A stretch of 64,000 bases of DNA, taken from assembly GCA_026993785.1 (NCBI GenBank), contig JALWRZ010000014.1, forward strand, positions 40,323-104,322. The letters run 5' to 3'. Made by a program: the position numbers and the translations under genes. The DNA comes from DHVE2 group archaeon (GTDB lineage Archaea; Thermoplasmatota; Thermoplasmata; Thermoplasmatales; Aciduliprofundaceae). A model generated the notes under the pieces. That model saw nothing but the letters and a program-made list of their open reading frames with translations, searched no databases and had not been told where the DNA came from. Below, piece after piece: positions 8,212 to 16,279 of this stretch. The stretch's first letter is position 1. Each line of letters opens with the position of its first letter.

Positions 8212-9540
8212 TCACACTGACCCACCTTCATTCCTTTTTTTCTTAGCTTTTTCCAAAATTTCTGATGGATTTCTATCGGAGATGTAAGAAATTTCATCTT
8301 CATCAAGGTGAAGAATTGAAGTGTAGTTGATTCTAAGCTCTTCATCGTTGTCGTAAATCACGCGAAAGTAGGGAAGAACATTTTCAAGTATCTCGTTGCG
8401 AGATGTATGGTATATTTTTCCCAGCTTTGTTCCTAGGCTATCCCTAACATCCCTTATCTTCTTGCTCCTATTCATATAAAGAAGCCAGGAGGGAAAATTG
8501 TATTTCCTGGGATGGGTTTTGTACTTCTCATCCTTGGCTACACTAACTCCAGCCACCATATCCATGGCGTAGGCCCATAGCGAATACTGCTGCCTTCTCA
8601 TAACTCTGCCTAGATAGACATCGGCCCTGGAAAGATACTCATATCCTCTAACCAGATCCTGGGGCTTCGTATATTCCAAGGGCATATTCTCTTCTATCCA
8701 CATTAGTACAAAATCAGGAGCTTCATCCAAGTTTATTAGACTTCTCTTGGCCTCAGAGAAGGATGTTGTGTGAAGCACAATTAAGGTGGATTGGTAAATT
8801 TGATTTCTTATATCTCTCCATCCCAGGGCATCTAGGTCCTCCATCCTAATCGTCTTCTTACCCTGGGCCAGGGCCTGAAGGTCATTTATAGCCGCCCTGA
8901 GATCTCCTCCAGATTTAGAGGCAATTACGTAGAGAACCTGGGAATCGCACATTATACCTTCGCCGCTGCAGATTCTTTTAAGAACTTTAACTATCTGCTG
9001 CTTTGTTAGAGAGCGGAATTTCACCACCTTCGCCAAGGATTTGAGAGCCTTGCCCCATACCCCGCTGGTTATCCCATAGTAATCGTTACCAATGAGAATT
9101 ATTGGCTGTTTCGTAGCTTTTATAGTCTCCACAATCGCCTTCTTTCCACCCCGGTCACCGTCCTTTACACCCTCATAGAGATTATCTGCCTCATCGAATA
9201 TTATGAGTTTACGGCCTCCTTTCTTTGTCACTATATACTCTCCATCATCGGTGAATGTCTGATATAGAGCGCCCCTCAATGCGATCTCCTTTATATTTTT
9301 CTCATTCCTTATATCTGAGGCATTTAGCTCTATCACTCCCCACCCCATGTCGTGGGCCAAAGCCCTAGCTACCGTCGTCTTACCACATCCGGGCTTTCCA
9401 ACAATTATAAGAGCTTTATACTTCGGCTTACCCCTCTCCCACTCTTCAGCCCACTCCAGTATCTGGGCTATGGCAGTATTGTTACCAATAACCTCCTTTA
9501 GAGTCCGGGGTCTGTATTTTTCCACCCATGGAACTTCCAT
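8212..9540 (-). CDS. rfcL: Replication factor C large subunit (clamp loader)
   Basis: AAA+ subunit that, with the small subunits, loads the PCNA sliding clamp at primer ends. The 442-residue protein starts PWVEKYRPRTLKEVIGN, an RFC signature, and has Walker A GKPGCGKTT near residue 48, Walker B IIFDEAD near 113 and the sensor motif GNDYYG. The C-terminal collar domain is present, but the protein ends EKAKKKRNEGG with no clear PCNA-interacting PIP box, unlike many archaeal RFC-L proteins. A minus-strand TATA-like element lies near 9585-9595. Confidence 0.95.
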   Translation of the reverse strand: MEVPWVEKYRPRTLKEVIGNNTAIAQILEWAEEWERGKPKYKALIIVGKPGCGKTTVARALAHDMGWGVIELNASDIRNEKNIKEIALRGALYQTFTDDGEYIVTKKGGRKLIIFDEADNLYEGVKDGDRGGKKAIVETIKATKQPIILIGNDYYGITSGVWGKALKSLAKVVKFRSLTKQQIVKVLKRICSGEGIMCDSQVLYVIASKSGGDLRAAINDLQALAQGKKTIRMEDLDALGWRDIRNQIYQSTLIVLHTTSFSEAKRSLINLDEAPDFVLMWIEENMPLEYTKPQDLVRGYEYLSRADVYLGRVMRRQQYSLWAYAMDMVAGVSVAKDEKYKTHPRKYNFPSWLLYMNRSKKIRDVRDSLGTKLGKIYHTSRNEILENVLPYFRVIYDNDEELRINYTSILHLDEDEISYISDRNPSEILEKAKKKRNEGGSV

Positions 9541-9611
9541 AAAACTCCATGGAGCTCATAGTTATTTACTTTTTCCAATCCAAAAAATAAAGAGAATGAA
9601 GAATTTTAAGC

Positions 9612-9725
9612 TCACTCCCCAGCAGAAGGAAGTTCCATGTCATCTTCACCTTTGAGAATCGCCTCAACCTCTTTCTCTATCTCTTTCTCCATTCTGTACT
9701 CCTCTCTCTTTTTGTGAGGTACCAT
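9612..9725 (-). CDS. Small charged protein, 37 residues
   Basis: A short frame with a strong ribosome site: GAGGAGGT lies 4-5 nt before the ATG, and a minus-strand TATA-like element (about 9755-9768) lies at a suitable distance upstream. The product is very rich in Glu and Lys (MVPHKKREEYR, then KEIEKEVEAILKG) and is probably helical. It stands between rfcL and the divergent nfeD gene. No family recognised. The promoter plus ribosome site make it more credible than a chance frame, but conservation is unknown. Confidence 0.6.
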   Translation of the reverse strand: MVPHKKREEYRMEKEIEKEVEAILKGEDDMELPSAGE

Positions 9726-9841
9726 TCTTACCTCCTCGGAATGAAATAGGAAATAAAAAATATAAATCTTACGCTCTCAATAACTAATCTGATATTTATC
9801 CCCATCACTCTATTTTAGACGCAATAAAATTTTATGGCTAA

Positions 9842-9851
9842 ACTTTATATA
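9842..9851 (+). promoter_or_regulatory. TATA box of the nfeD-stomatin operon
   Basis: The AT-rich actttatata lies about 25-30 bp before the ATG at 9873. At that spacing archaeal transcription would begin at or next to the start codon, so the mRNA would be leaderless. This decides the start: an upstream in-frame ATG at 9834 would lie in front of the promoter. Confidence 0.6.
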
Positions 9852-9872
9852 CCCTCATCTCTATGTCCATAT

Positions 9873-10316
9873 ATGGACTTCTTCTCCCTGGGTATAGCCT
9901 TCGTGGTGATTGGTCTGCTGATGCTCATTGCGGAGATGCATACTCCAGGGTTTTTCATTGCCGTTCCAGGCACTGTGCTGATCATCCTGGGCATAGTGTT
10001 CATGATAATGGGCGACAAGGTTACAGTTCCCCTCGCGGTGGCTGTAATACTCATAACCTCCGTAGTAGCCACAGTTCTTGTGATCCTGTTTTACAAAAAA
10101 CTGGGAGAAGGAGAACTGGAAACCACGACAGCTGTGGATACGCTGGTGGGCAGAGAAGGCATAGTTGTAAGAAAGGTGGAGCCTGGGAACCTCCAGGGTA
10201 AGGTGAAAATAGAAGGTGATGTGTGGAGTGCCACTGCAGATAGGGAAATACCCGAGGGTAGAAAGGTGGTGGTCATAAAGGGAGAGGGAGTCCATGTGGT
10301 GGTAAGAGAAAAATGA
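9873..10316 (+). CDS. Short NfeD-like membrane protein
   Basis: The 147-residue protein has about three membrane segments in the first 75 residues, with the NfeD-type pattern LIAEMHTPGFF, and a soluble C-terminal OB-fold-like domain (residues 88-147, LVGREGIVVRKVEPG and VKIEGDVWSA). Members of this family are encoded next to SPFH/stomatin proteins and are thought to help form membrane microdomains; that pairing is seen here, with the stomatin gene starting 11 bp downstream. The protease domain of long NfeD proteins is absent. Confidence 0.85.
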   Translation: MDFFSLGIAFVVIGLLMLIAEMHTPGFFIAVPGTVLIILGIVFMIMGDKVTVPLAVAVILITSVVATVLVILFYKKLGEGELETTTAVDTLVGREGIVVRKVEPGNLQGKVKIEGDVWSATADREIPEGRKVVVIKGEGVHVVVREK

Positions 10317-10327
10317 GGTGAGATGGT

Positions 10328-11419
10328 ATGAGTGCAGCAGTAATAGGAATAGTGATATTCATCGCCCTGCTTCTAATCTGGTTCGGGGCGTCCATGATAC
10401 GCATAATAAAGCCCTATGAGAGAGGCATTTATATCTTTCTGGGAAGCTTCAAGGGAATTCTACAGCCGGGTTTGCGGGTAGTAATGCCCTTCTCCCAGGT
10501 AGTCAGGATGGATATGAGAACCCAGACATGGGATGTCCCCAAGCAAGAGGTAATAACCCGCGATAACTCACCTACGGCAGTGGATGCAGTGATTTACATA
10601 AGGGTAGTGGACCCAAAGAAGGCTTTCTTCGAAGTTCAGGATTATAAGCTTGCCACAATAAATCTGGCTAGAACCACGCTTAGATCGGTTATAGGAAACA
10701 TGAACCTCGATGAAATTCTATACAATCGAGAGAGCATAAATATGCGTTTACGCGATATATTGGATGAGGCTACTGACAAATGGGGAGTTAAGGTGGAAGC
10801 TGTGGAGATAAAAGAGGTGGATCCTGCGGCCAGAGTTAAACAGGCCATGGAGACCCAGACAGCGGCTGAGAGAGAGAGAAGAGCGGCGATTCTAAAGGCC
10901 GATGGTATAAAGCGCAGCCAGATTCTGGAAGCTGAGGGTAAGAAGAGGGCGAGGATTCTTGAGGCAGAAGGAAAGAGGCAGGCGCAGATTCTCGAGGCTC
11001 AGGGTTATAGGCTTGCCACAATTCTAAAAGCACAGGGCGAAGCTCAGAGATACAGGATAATTTCGCTGGGCTCTGCAACTTTGGGCTCCAGAGCTTTAAG
11101 TGTGCTCTCTTTGGACACCTTGGCCAAGGTCGCCGATGGAAAGGCTACCAAGATAATATTCCCATTTGAGATTACAAAGCTCATCGAATCTACTGCAAAG
11201 TACCTAGCAGGACAGGAAACAGAGGAGAAGGTAACGCCTCTAAAATACGAGGAAATAGAGAAGGTGGTGGGCAGCGCCAAGGAAATTCTTGGACCCATAC
11301 CCAGCTATGAGGAAATAGAAAAGGAAATAGAGGCACAGAAGAAAAAGGAAGAAAGCGAGAGAAAAATAGACCTCTCTCCTGAGGAAGAGAAGCAGCTCTT
11401 TGAAGAGAAAGAAACCTGA
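10328..11419 (+). CDS. Stomatin/SPFH (band 7) membrane protein
   Basis: Scaffold protein of membrane microdomains; archaeal homologues are substrates of the partner NfeD-type protease. The 363-residue protein has an N-terminal membrane helix (about residues 5-25), the SPFH domain (IRIIKPYERGIY, PGLRVVMPF, TRDNSPTAVDAVIYIRV), then a repetitive helix in which an A/E/G-rich ILEAEGK-R unit recurs five or six times (about residues 195-240), and a charged Lys/Glu tail. It follows nfeD closely with a GAGGTGA ribosome site. Confidence 0.92.
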   Translation: MSAAVIGIVIFIALLLIWFGASMIRIIKPYERGIYIFLGSFKGILQPGLRVVMPFSQVVRMDMRTQTWDVPKQEVITRDNSPTAVDAVIYIRVVDPKKAFFEVQDYKLATINLARTTLRSVIGNMNLDEILYNRESINMRLRDILDEATDKWGVKVEAVEIKEVDPAARVKQAMETQTAAERERRAAILKADGIKRSQILEAEGKKRARILEAEGKRQAQILEAQGYRLATILKAQGEAQRYRIISLGSATLGSRALSVLSLDTLAKVADGKATKIIFPFEITKLIESTAKYLAGQETEEKVTPLKYEEIEKVVGSAKEILGPIPSYEEIEKEIEAQKKKEESERKIDLSPEEEKQLFEEKET

Positions 11420-11474
11420 ATCTTTTTATATTCTTTTTTATTATTCCCTCCATAAAAATAGCCTGGTGTGTGAG

Positions 11475-11729
11475 ATGGAAATAAGAATCTCGCAGGATGA
11501 ACTCAAAAAGGGGGTTGAGATTGATATAACCTCCCATCGGCAATCTCCCAGAGGATTCAAGCTATCCATCCGCTTTAATGAGTTCTATCAGAGATACGAA
11601 GTTTTCAGACACTATTACAGCACCAAGAAAAACGAGGTAGAATATCATAGCAAAAATCTTAGGGATGTTGCAGATTACATAAAATCCATGTATGGGGTGG
11701 ATATCTTAATAGAAGAGCCTAATCGGTGA
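11475..11729 (+). CDS. Uncharacterised 84-residue protein
   Basis: No family recognised. The product begins MEIRISQDELKKGVEIDIT and contains a mixed strand/helix pattern ending DVADYIKSMYGVDILIEE, without cysteines or membrane segments. The ATG at 11475 is preferred because a TATA-like tttttatatt lies about 11424-11433 and a GGTGTG site directly precedes it; a longer frame upstream would start inside the stomatin gene. Its 3' end overlaps the convergent zinc-ribbon gene by 11 bp. Confidence 0.65.
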   Translation: MEIRISQDELKKGVEIDITSHRQSPRGFKLSIRFNEFYQRYEVFRHYYSTKKNEVEYHSKNLRDVADYIKSMYGVDILIEEPNR

Positions 11730-11922
11730 GCCAGAAATCCAAGGATTTGACACCCTCAAGATTTACCTCCTTTTGTTGTATACTTCTCATCCTCTCGATG
11801 TAATCCTCCAAGGATTCTTCATCCTCCAACCTTACCCTCTTTATTTCATATTCGCATTCAGCACAATAAATTGCATAGGGATCATGCAGTTTCTTCCCAC
11901 AAATAATGCATCTGTTCTCCAT
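11719..11922 (-). CDS. Small zinc-ribbon protein
   Basis: The 67-residue product begins MENRCIICGKKL and has a second pair in IYCAECEYEIK, giving a CxxC...CxxC zinc ribbon, followed by an acidic helical tail. The ATG at 11922 is chosen because it precedes the zinc ribbon directly; an upstream in-frame start at 12000 would overlap the helicase gene and add non-homologous-looking sequence. A TATA-like gcttatatac lies on the minus strand at about 11964-11973. Function unknown. Confidence 0.65.
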   Translation of the reverse strand: MENRCIICGKKLHDPYAIYCAECEYEIKRVRLEDEESLEDYIERMRSIQQKEVNLEGVKSLDFWLTD

Positions 11923-11974
11923 CTGAGAAGAAGATATAACTTTCCCAAATAAAGATTTTGGGGTATATAAGCCA

Positions 11975-13339
11975 TCACATTTTCGGGTAATTTTGCCCAA
12001 TTACCTGAACATCATTGAAAATCCTTACCCTCTTTAGCCTGTGCGCAGAGGAATAGTGAACTTCCATAACTCCATCTTCCTGGCCTATCTTTATTTCCCC
12101 TATCTGAAACTCTTTTATTCCTTCTCTTTCCATGCTCTTTATTAGCTCCCATTCCGAAATCCTTGTTCTTAGCTTAAATTTGACCCTTACCATACCGTAT
12201 ACATCGGAGAACTCCCTGTAATCTGTTCTTTCCTTTATTCTACCCTTTCCGCGAATCTGCATCTCGGGTATTTTCTTCTCCACGAACTCCTCTATCCTTC
12301 TGAAATATTCCTCATCATCCTTCTTAACAAAGGTTACGGCTTTCCCGTCCTTTCCCATTCTTCCCGTTCTTCCTATCCTGTGCACATAGTCCTTGGGATA
12401 ACGGGGCACATCATAGTTCACCACATGCGTTATATTTTGAACATCTATTCCGCGGGCAGCCACATCTGTTGAAACCAAGATATTTATCTTTCCTTCTTTA
12501 AATTCATTCATGGTCTTTGTTCTTGAGGCTTGTCTCATATCTCCATGCAAAGCATAGCTTTTGTAACCGAATTTGTGCAGTCTCTCTGCCAATTCCTGCG
12601 TCTTTCTTTTTGTATTGCAAAATATAAGGTATTTACCCGGCTCATCATCTATAAGAGCGGATAGCTTAGCCATCTTGTTGATCTCACCCACATGGATATA
12701 ATACTGACGAACTCCCTTGGCAGAGATCTCGTCCTCAGATAGCATGAATTTCTCTGCATCTTTCATATATTTCTTTGCGAGCTTTATTATCTCCGGGGGC
12801 ATGGTTGCGGAGAAAAGCATCATTCTCCTTCGCCCTCCCACATGTTTCAAAATCCAGAGTATATCATCCAGAAAGCCCATATCCATCATCCTATCGGCCT
12901 CATCGAGAACAAAGTATTTCACATTCTCCAGGGAAAGATGACCCCTTCTCATGAGATCCATCACTCTACCGGGGGTACCAACAACAATGGGTGAGGGCAA
13001 ATTTTCTATCTGTCTTTCCATACTCACTCCACCATAGATAGCCAGTGTTCTTATCCTGTGCTCTCTTCCTATTATGCGGGCTTCGAGCTCAACCTGCTGA
13101 GCAAGCTCTCGAGTAGGAACCAAAATTATTGCCTCCACATGGCCCGAATTCTCTATACCCTCAAATATTGGGATTAGAAACGCAAGGGTCTTTCCCGAGC
13201 CAGTTCGGGATTGAACAATAACATCCTTTTTCATGGCCACAGGTATAACTTTTTCCTGCACTTCAGTTGCATCAGTAAAACCTCTCTTTTTTAAAGAGTT
13301 CTTGGTTCTCTGATTTATACTCATATCTTCGAATTTCAT
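11975..13339 (-). CDS. DEAD-box ATP-dependent RNA helicase
   Basis: RNA unwinding or remodelling enzyme of superfamily 2. The 454-residue protein has the full motif set: Q motif GFTDATEVQ, motif I SRTGSGKT, Ia PTRELA, Ib GTPGRVMD, II DEAD, III SAT, IV IFCNTK, V STDVAARGIDV and VI HRIGRTGR. The core ends near residue 365. The last 90 residues look like a DbpA-type RNA-binding domain (FKLRTRISEWELIKSMEREG, GEIKI), which would direct it to a specific RNA such as rRNA. The ATG at 13339 has an AGGAGGTAGG ribosome site. Confidence 0.94.
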   Translation of the reverse strand: MKFEDMSINQRTKNSLKKRGFTDATEVQEKVIPVAMKKDVIVQSRTGSGKTLAFLIPIFEGIENSGHVEAIILVPTRELAQQVELEARIIGREHRIRTLAIYGGVSMERQIENLPSPIVVGTPGRVMDLMRRGHLSLENVKYFVLDEADRMMDMGFLDDILWILKHVGGRRRMMLFSATMPPEIIKLAKKYMKDAEKFMLSEDEISAKGVRQYYIHVGEINKMAKLSALIDDEPGKYLIFCNTKRKTQELAERLHKFGYKSYALHGDMRQASRTKTMNEFKEGKINILVSTDVAARGIDVQNITHVVNYDVPRYPKDYVHRIGRTGRMGKDGKAVTFVKKDDEEYFRRIEEFVEKKIPEMQIRGKGRIKERTDYREFSDVYGMVRVKFKLRTRISEWELIKSMEREGIKEFQIGEIKIGQEDGVMEVHYSSAHRLKRVRIFNDVQVIGQNYPKM

Positions 13340-13473
13340 ATTACCTACCTCCTAATTCTATTTCACTGGACAGCTGAAAAATCATTGAAATCTTTGCAAC
13401 ATTTTTCACCTGTCCCCTTTTCTCCTCCATACCGCTTCTACTATTTAAAAGGTTGCATCCCTTCGCTGCAACT

Positions 13474-14574
13474 CTATCTCCGTATGACCAGCCTCACAAT
13501 ATCCTCATCCTCCACCTTGTGCTCCAAGCCCACATGCTGACCCGGGAACTTCACACTTTTACCCCATACCATGGCGTATCTGAACTTCTTAACGAAGTCT
13601 CTATGAAGCGCTCTGCATATATCTTCAATGGTAGCTCCTTTTTTTAGTATCAATGGGGCATCGTAATCTATCTTTCCACTTTGGGGTTTTAGATATATCC
13701 TTATCAGCTGGGCAGCCCTAAAAATCTCATCCTTAAGCTTATCGAGGCCCAGTTCTTCTTTGGCAGAGATGAATACCGGATTCCATAGGCCCAGAATCTT
13801 TTCTATCTCTTCAAGAGTTTCATCGTCAATCAAATCTATTTTATTCACTACCAGAAGCGCAGGCACATAGGCACGGTTTCCTGCCAGGAAATCCATAAGC
13901 CTCTCTGCGTTTATGTCCTCTTTGATAAGAATATCTGCATTTATGTACCCGAATTCTCTAACTATGGCAGCTATGCTCTCTTCCTCCATACTCAAGGGCA
14001 CCGTAGAAGCAATATTTATTCCACCCCTATCCTTTCTCTTAATGCTTATTCTGGGCGGCTTCTGATTTATTCTTATACCGAAATTATAAAGTTCCTTCAA
14101 AATCATATCAAGAAGCTCCACTGTGAAAACGTCCAGAAGTATGAGAATAAGGTCTGAATTCCTCGCAATGCCCAGTATCTCACGTCCCTTTCCCCGACCC
14201 AAGGAGGCGCCTTCTATGAGCCCCGGCATATCCAGAAGCTGAATTTCAGCACCCTTATGCTTGAGAATTCCAGGATATACTTCCAAGGTGGTGAAGGCAT
14301 ACTCAGCAACATCACTTTTCGCATTGGTAAGTTTGTTGAATAGCAAACTTTTGCCTACACTGGGCGGACCTATTAAAGAGACCATGGCATCTCCGCTCTT
14401 TTTTATTCCCTTCCCTCCACGTTGCGATTTTTGCTTTTTTCTCCTCTCTTCTAACTCCTTCTTAAGATAGGCTATCCTGGCCTTAAGTCTCAGAATATGC
14501 TTCTCAGTAGCCTTGTTGTATTGGGTCCTTTTAATCTCCTCCTCAAGCTCCTTGATCCTTTGCTCAATGTCCAC
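13474..14574 (-). CDS. DRG-family (Obg-like) GTP-binding protein with TGS domain
   Basis: Translation-associated GTPase of the developmentally regulated GTP-binding (DRG/Rbg) type. The 366-residue protein has an N-terminal helical coil, G1 GPPSVGKSLL near residue 70, G3 LLDMPGLIEGA, a glycine-rich GRGKG switch, G4 NKID near residue 245 and a C-terminal TGS domain (KGATIEDICRALHRDFVKKF). It begins with GTG. The order and length match archaeal DRG proteins. Confidence 0.93.
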   Translation of the reverse strand: MDIEQRIKELEEEIKRTQYNKATEKHILRLKARIAYLKKELEERRKKQKSQRGGKGIKKSGDAMVSLIGPPSVGKSLLFNKLTNAKSDVAEYAFTTLEVYPGILKHKGAEIQLLDMPGLIEGASLGRGKGREILGIARNSDLILILLDVFTVELLDMILKELYNFGIRINQKPPRISIKRKDRGGINIASTVPLSMEEESIAAIVREFGYINADILIKEDINAERLMDFLAGNRAYVPALLVVNKIDLIDDETLEEIEKILGLWNPVFISAKEELGLDKLKDEIFRAAQLIRIYLKPQSGKIDYDAPLILKKGATIEDICRALHRDFVKKFRYAMVWGKSVKFPGQHVGLEHKVEDEDIVRLVIRR

Positions 14575-14604
14575 GGGCCCTTAATCCACATCTGTTTTAA
14601 AATC

Positions 14605-14820
14605 TTTCCCCAAGAAGGGGGCTCCGCCCCTTTTCTAAACCCCCTAAAGATAGGGGAGATGGGTAGAGGGAGAACGAGCATCGGAAGATACGAGCAAGCC
14701 CTATAAGGGGAGGGGTTTAGAAAGGGGAAATGAGCAATTCTGTAAAGAATTGCGAGCAAGCCCTGCGTAGGCAGGGCGATGCGTAGTTGCCCCTTCTTGG
14801 GGAACCCGCTGGTGGTTCCC
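14605..14820. repeat. Modular intergenic hairpin repeat, copy 1
   Basis: The space between the DRG and S19e genes holds a dense set of stems. The inverted pair CCCCAAGAAGGGGGC (14609) and GCCCCTTCTTGGGG (about 14788-14801) bounds the block. Inside are GCAATTC-N6-GAATTGC (14734-14753), GCCCTGC-N4-GCAGGGC (about 14760-14777) and, at the right end, GGGAACC-N7-GGTTCCC (14800-14820). Positions 14711-14765 match 52911-52965 at 53 of 55 bases; 14609-14646 match 30990-31030 in inverted orientation. From 14821 to about 15000 I see nothing coding. Confidence 0.8.
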
Positions 14821-15003
14821 AGAGCTGGTAGTTCTTGTCCTCTATCTACATCCCTAAGAAAGTTCTCTTTCTGCTTTATAAACCCCAGAATTTGATGGGT
14901 TGAATGAGAAAAACTATAAAAGGGAATAAGTATTGGTAAGATTCGGGTTATGGTTTAATATGGGAATCTGGGTATTCGCTTGTGGGTAGGTAGGCGAAAT
15001 ACT

Positions 15004-15011
15004 CTTATATA
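15004..15011 (+). promoter_or_regulatory. TATA box of the S19e ribosomal operon
   Basis: The sequence cttatata lies about 31-38 bp before the S19e ATG, leaving at most a very short leader. The other genes of this operon have GGTGA/GAGG-type ribosome sites and no visible TATA box of their own, which is consistent with one promoter for the whole group. Confidence 0.55.
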
Positions 15012-15041
15012 GGTAATGTATAGGGCGGTTTGGCGATTATC

Positions 15042-15497
15042 ATGGTTACGGTGTATGATGTTCCGCCCGACAGGTTGATTCGAGCTGTTGCGGAAAAGCT
15101 CAAGAAGGAGAAGAAAGCAGAGCCTCCAGAGTGGAGCAGGTGGGTTACAACCGGGGTGCATAAGGAACGCGGTCCTGAGCAGGAAGACTGGTGGTATGTT
15201 CGCTTAGCATCCGTGCTAAGGAAAGTGTATATAAAGGGACCTATAGGCACCTCGCGGCTCGCAGCGGAATACGGCGGTAAGGAAGATCGTGGATCCAAGA
15301 GATACAAAGCCCGAAAGGGGAGCAGAAGCATTGTGAGAAAATGCCTGCAGCAGCTTGAGGATCTGGGATTTGTAAAGAAAGATAAGAAAGGGCGGGTCAT
15401 CACCTCCAAGGGCCAATCCTTCCTGGATAATACTGCCAAGGAGGTTATGGATGAATTGTTGAAGGAGAAGCCCGAGATGGAGAAGTACGCGAAGTGA
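15042..15497 (+). CDS. rps19e: Ribosomal protein S19e
   Basis: Small-subunit ribosomal protein found in archaea and eukaryotes. The 151-residue product begins MVTVYDVPPDRLI and contains PPEWSRWVTTGVHKERGP, DWWYVRLASVLRK and GPIGTSRLAAEYGG, all S19e hallmarks. The ATG at 15042 is preferred over an upstream TTG (15030) because S19e proteins start with the MVTVYDV block. First gene of an operon with PDCD5, L39e, L31e and aIF6, a conserved archaeal order. Confidence 0.97.
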   Translation: MVTVYDVPPDRLIRAVAEKLKKEKKAEPPEWSRWVTTGVHKERGPEQEDWWYVRLASVLRKVYIKGPIGTSRLAAEYGGKEDRGSKRYKARKGSRSIVRKCLQQLEDLGFVKKDKKGRVITSKGQSFLDNTAKEVMDELLKEKPEMEKYAK

Positions 15498-15504
15498 GGG
15501 GAAA

Positions 15505-15846
15505 ATGGAGGAGGATAGGGAGCTTGAGGAAATAAAGCGAAGAAAGTTGATGGAGCTAATGAGGCAGCAAGCCCTCATGCAAGAGAGCGAGGAAGAGGAA
15601 AAGAGGAGGGCTGAGGAGGAAGCAGCAAGACAATCTCTGCTTCGTCAGATTATGGAACCTGAAGCGAGAGAGCGTCTCGCTCGCCTCAGACTGGTCAGAC
15701 CGGAAATTGCGCAGGCGGTAGAGAATCAGCTCATTGTGCTTGCGCAGAGTGGAAGGTTGATGAGAAAGGTTACCGATGAGGAGTTGAAAGAAATATTAAG
15801 GAGATTGACATCTCAAAGAAGAGAGATAAGGATAGAGAGGAGATGA
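15505..15846 (+). CDS. PDCD5/TFAR19-family nucleic-acid-binding protein
   Basis: The 113-residue protein has a long Glu/Arg-rich N-terminal helix and the family core [31 protein letters not shown], followed by [20 protein letters not shown]. Archaeal members bind DNA and are encoded next to S19e and L39e, as here. Eukaryotic PDCD5 acts in apoptosis and chaperonin regulation; the archaeal role is unclear. It follows S19e by 7 bp. Confidence 0.93.
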   Translation: MEEDRELEEIKRRKLMELMRQQALMQESEEEEKRRAEEEAARQSLLRQIMEPEARERLARLRLVRPEIAQAVENQLIVLAQSGRLMRKVTDEELKEILRRLTSQRREIRIERR

Positions 15847-15848
15847 AA

Positions 15849-16004
15849 ATGGCAAGAAACAAGCATGTAGCAAGAAAATTGAGATTGATTCGAAGAACGA
15901 AATCAAATAGGAGAGTTCCTGCGTGGGTTATGATGCGCACTGATAGGAAATTCACCACGCATCCCCATAGGAGAAACTGGCGACGCACCAAACTTAAGGT
16001 GTGA
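15849..16004 (+). CDS. rpl39e: Ribosomal protein L39e
   Basis: A 51-residue, very basic protein beginning [20 protein letters not shown] and ending [11 protein letters not shown], the standard L39e sequence of the large subunit near the exit tunnel. An in-frame ATG two codons earlier (15843) would sit on the ribosome site, so 15849 is chosen. It lies between PDCD5 and L31e. Confidence 0.95.
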   Translation: MARNKHVARKLRLIRRTKSNRRVPAWVMMRTDRKFTTHPHRRNWRRTKLKV

Positions 16005-16015
16005 GGTGATGTGAG

Positions 16016-16279
16016 ATGGCAGAGAAGGAGATGATTTACAATATTCCCCTTCGCAAGGTGAAGTTTGTATCCCGAAAAAGAAGGGCAAATTACGCGATTA
16101 AGCTTGTTAGATTATTTATTTCTAGGCATATGAAAGTGCCCGTAGAGAATGTGTGGATTGACAACAGGGTTAATGAGCTTATATGGAAGAGGGGCATACA
16201 GAAGCCCCCTTCCAAGATAACGGTCAAGGCAATAAAGTTTGAGGAAGAAAACACAGCGGAAGTACTCCTGCCGGAATAA
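16016..16279 (+). CDS. rpl31e: Ribosomal protein L31e
   Basis: Large-subunit protein of 87 residues. IYNIPLRKVKFVSRKRRANY and HMKVPVENVWIDNRVNELIW are typical of L31e. A GAGGTGATG ribosome site precedes the ATG. Its stop codon overlaps the start of aIF6 by one base (TAATG), indicating translational coupling. Confidence 0.96.
   Translation: MAEKEMIYNIPLRKVKFVSRKRRANYAIKLVRLFISRHMKVPVENVWIDNRVNELIWKRGIQKPPSKITVKAIKFEEENTAEVLLPE

Noticed and set aside
7834..8287. Small frames of about 63 codons in the spacer between the hydrolase and rfcL
   Set aside because: They have no ribosome site and are out of frame with the transposase relic, which explains this stretch better.
8212..9540. Intein in rfcL, which occurs in some archaeal RFC genes
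   Set aside because: The protein is collinear with RFC-L over 442 residues and has no insertion at the P-loop.
13440..13475. Inverted pair GTTGCA...TGCAAC as a terminator of the DRG gene
   Set aside because: The gene reads away to the left, so the pair is downstream of its stop, but it lacks a T-run and is a weak stem; not enough to call.
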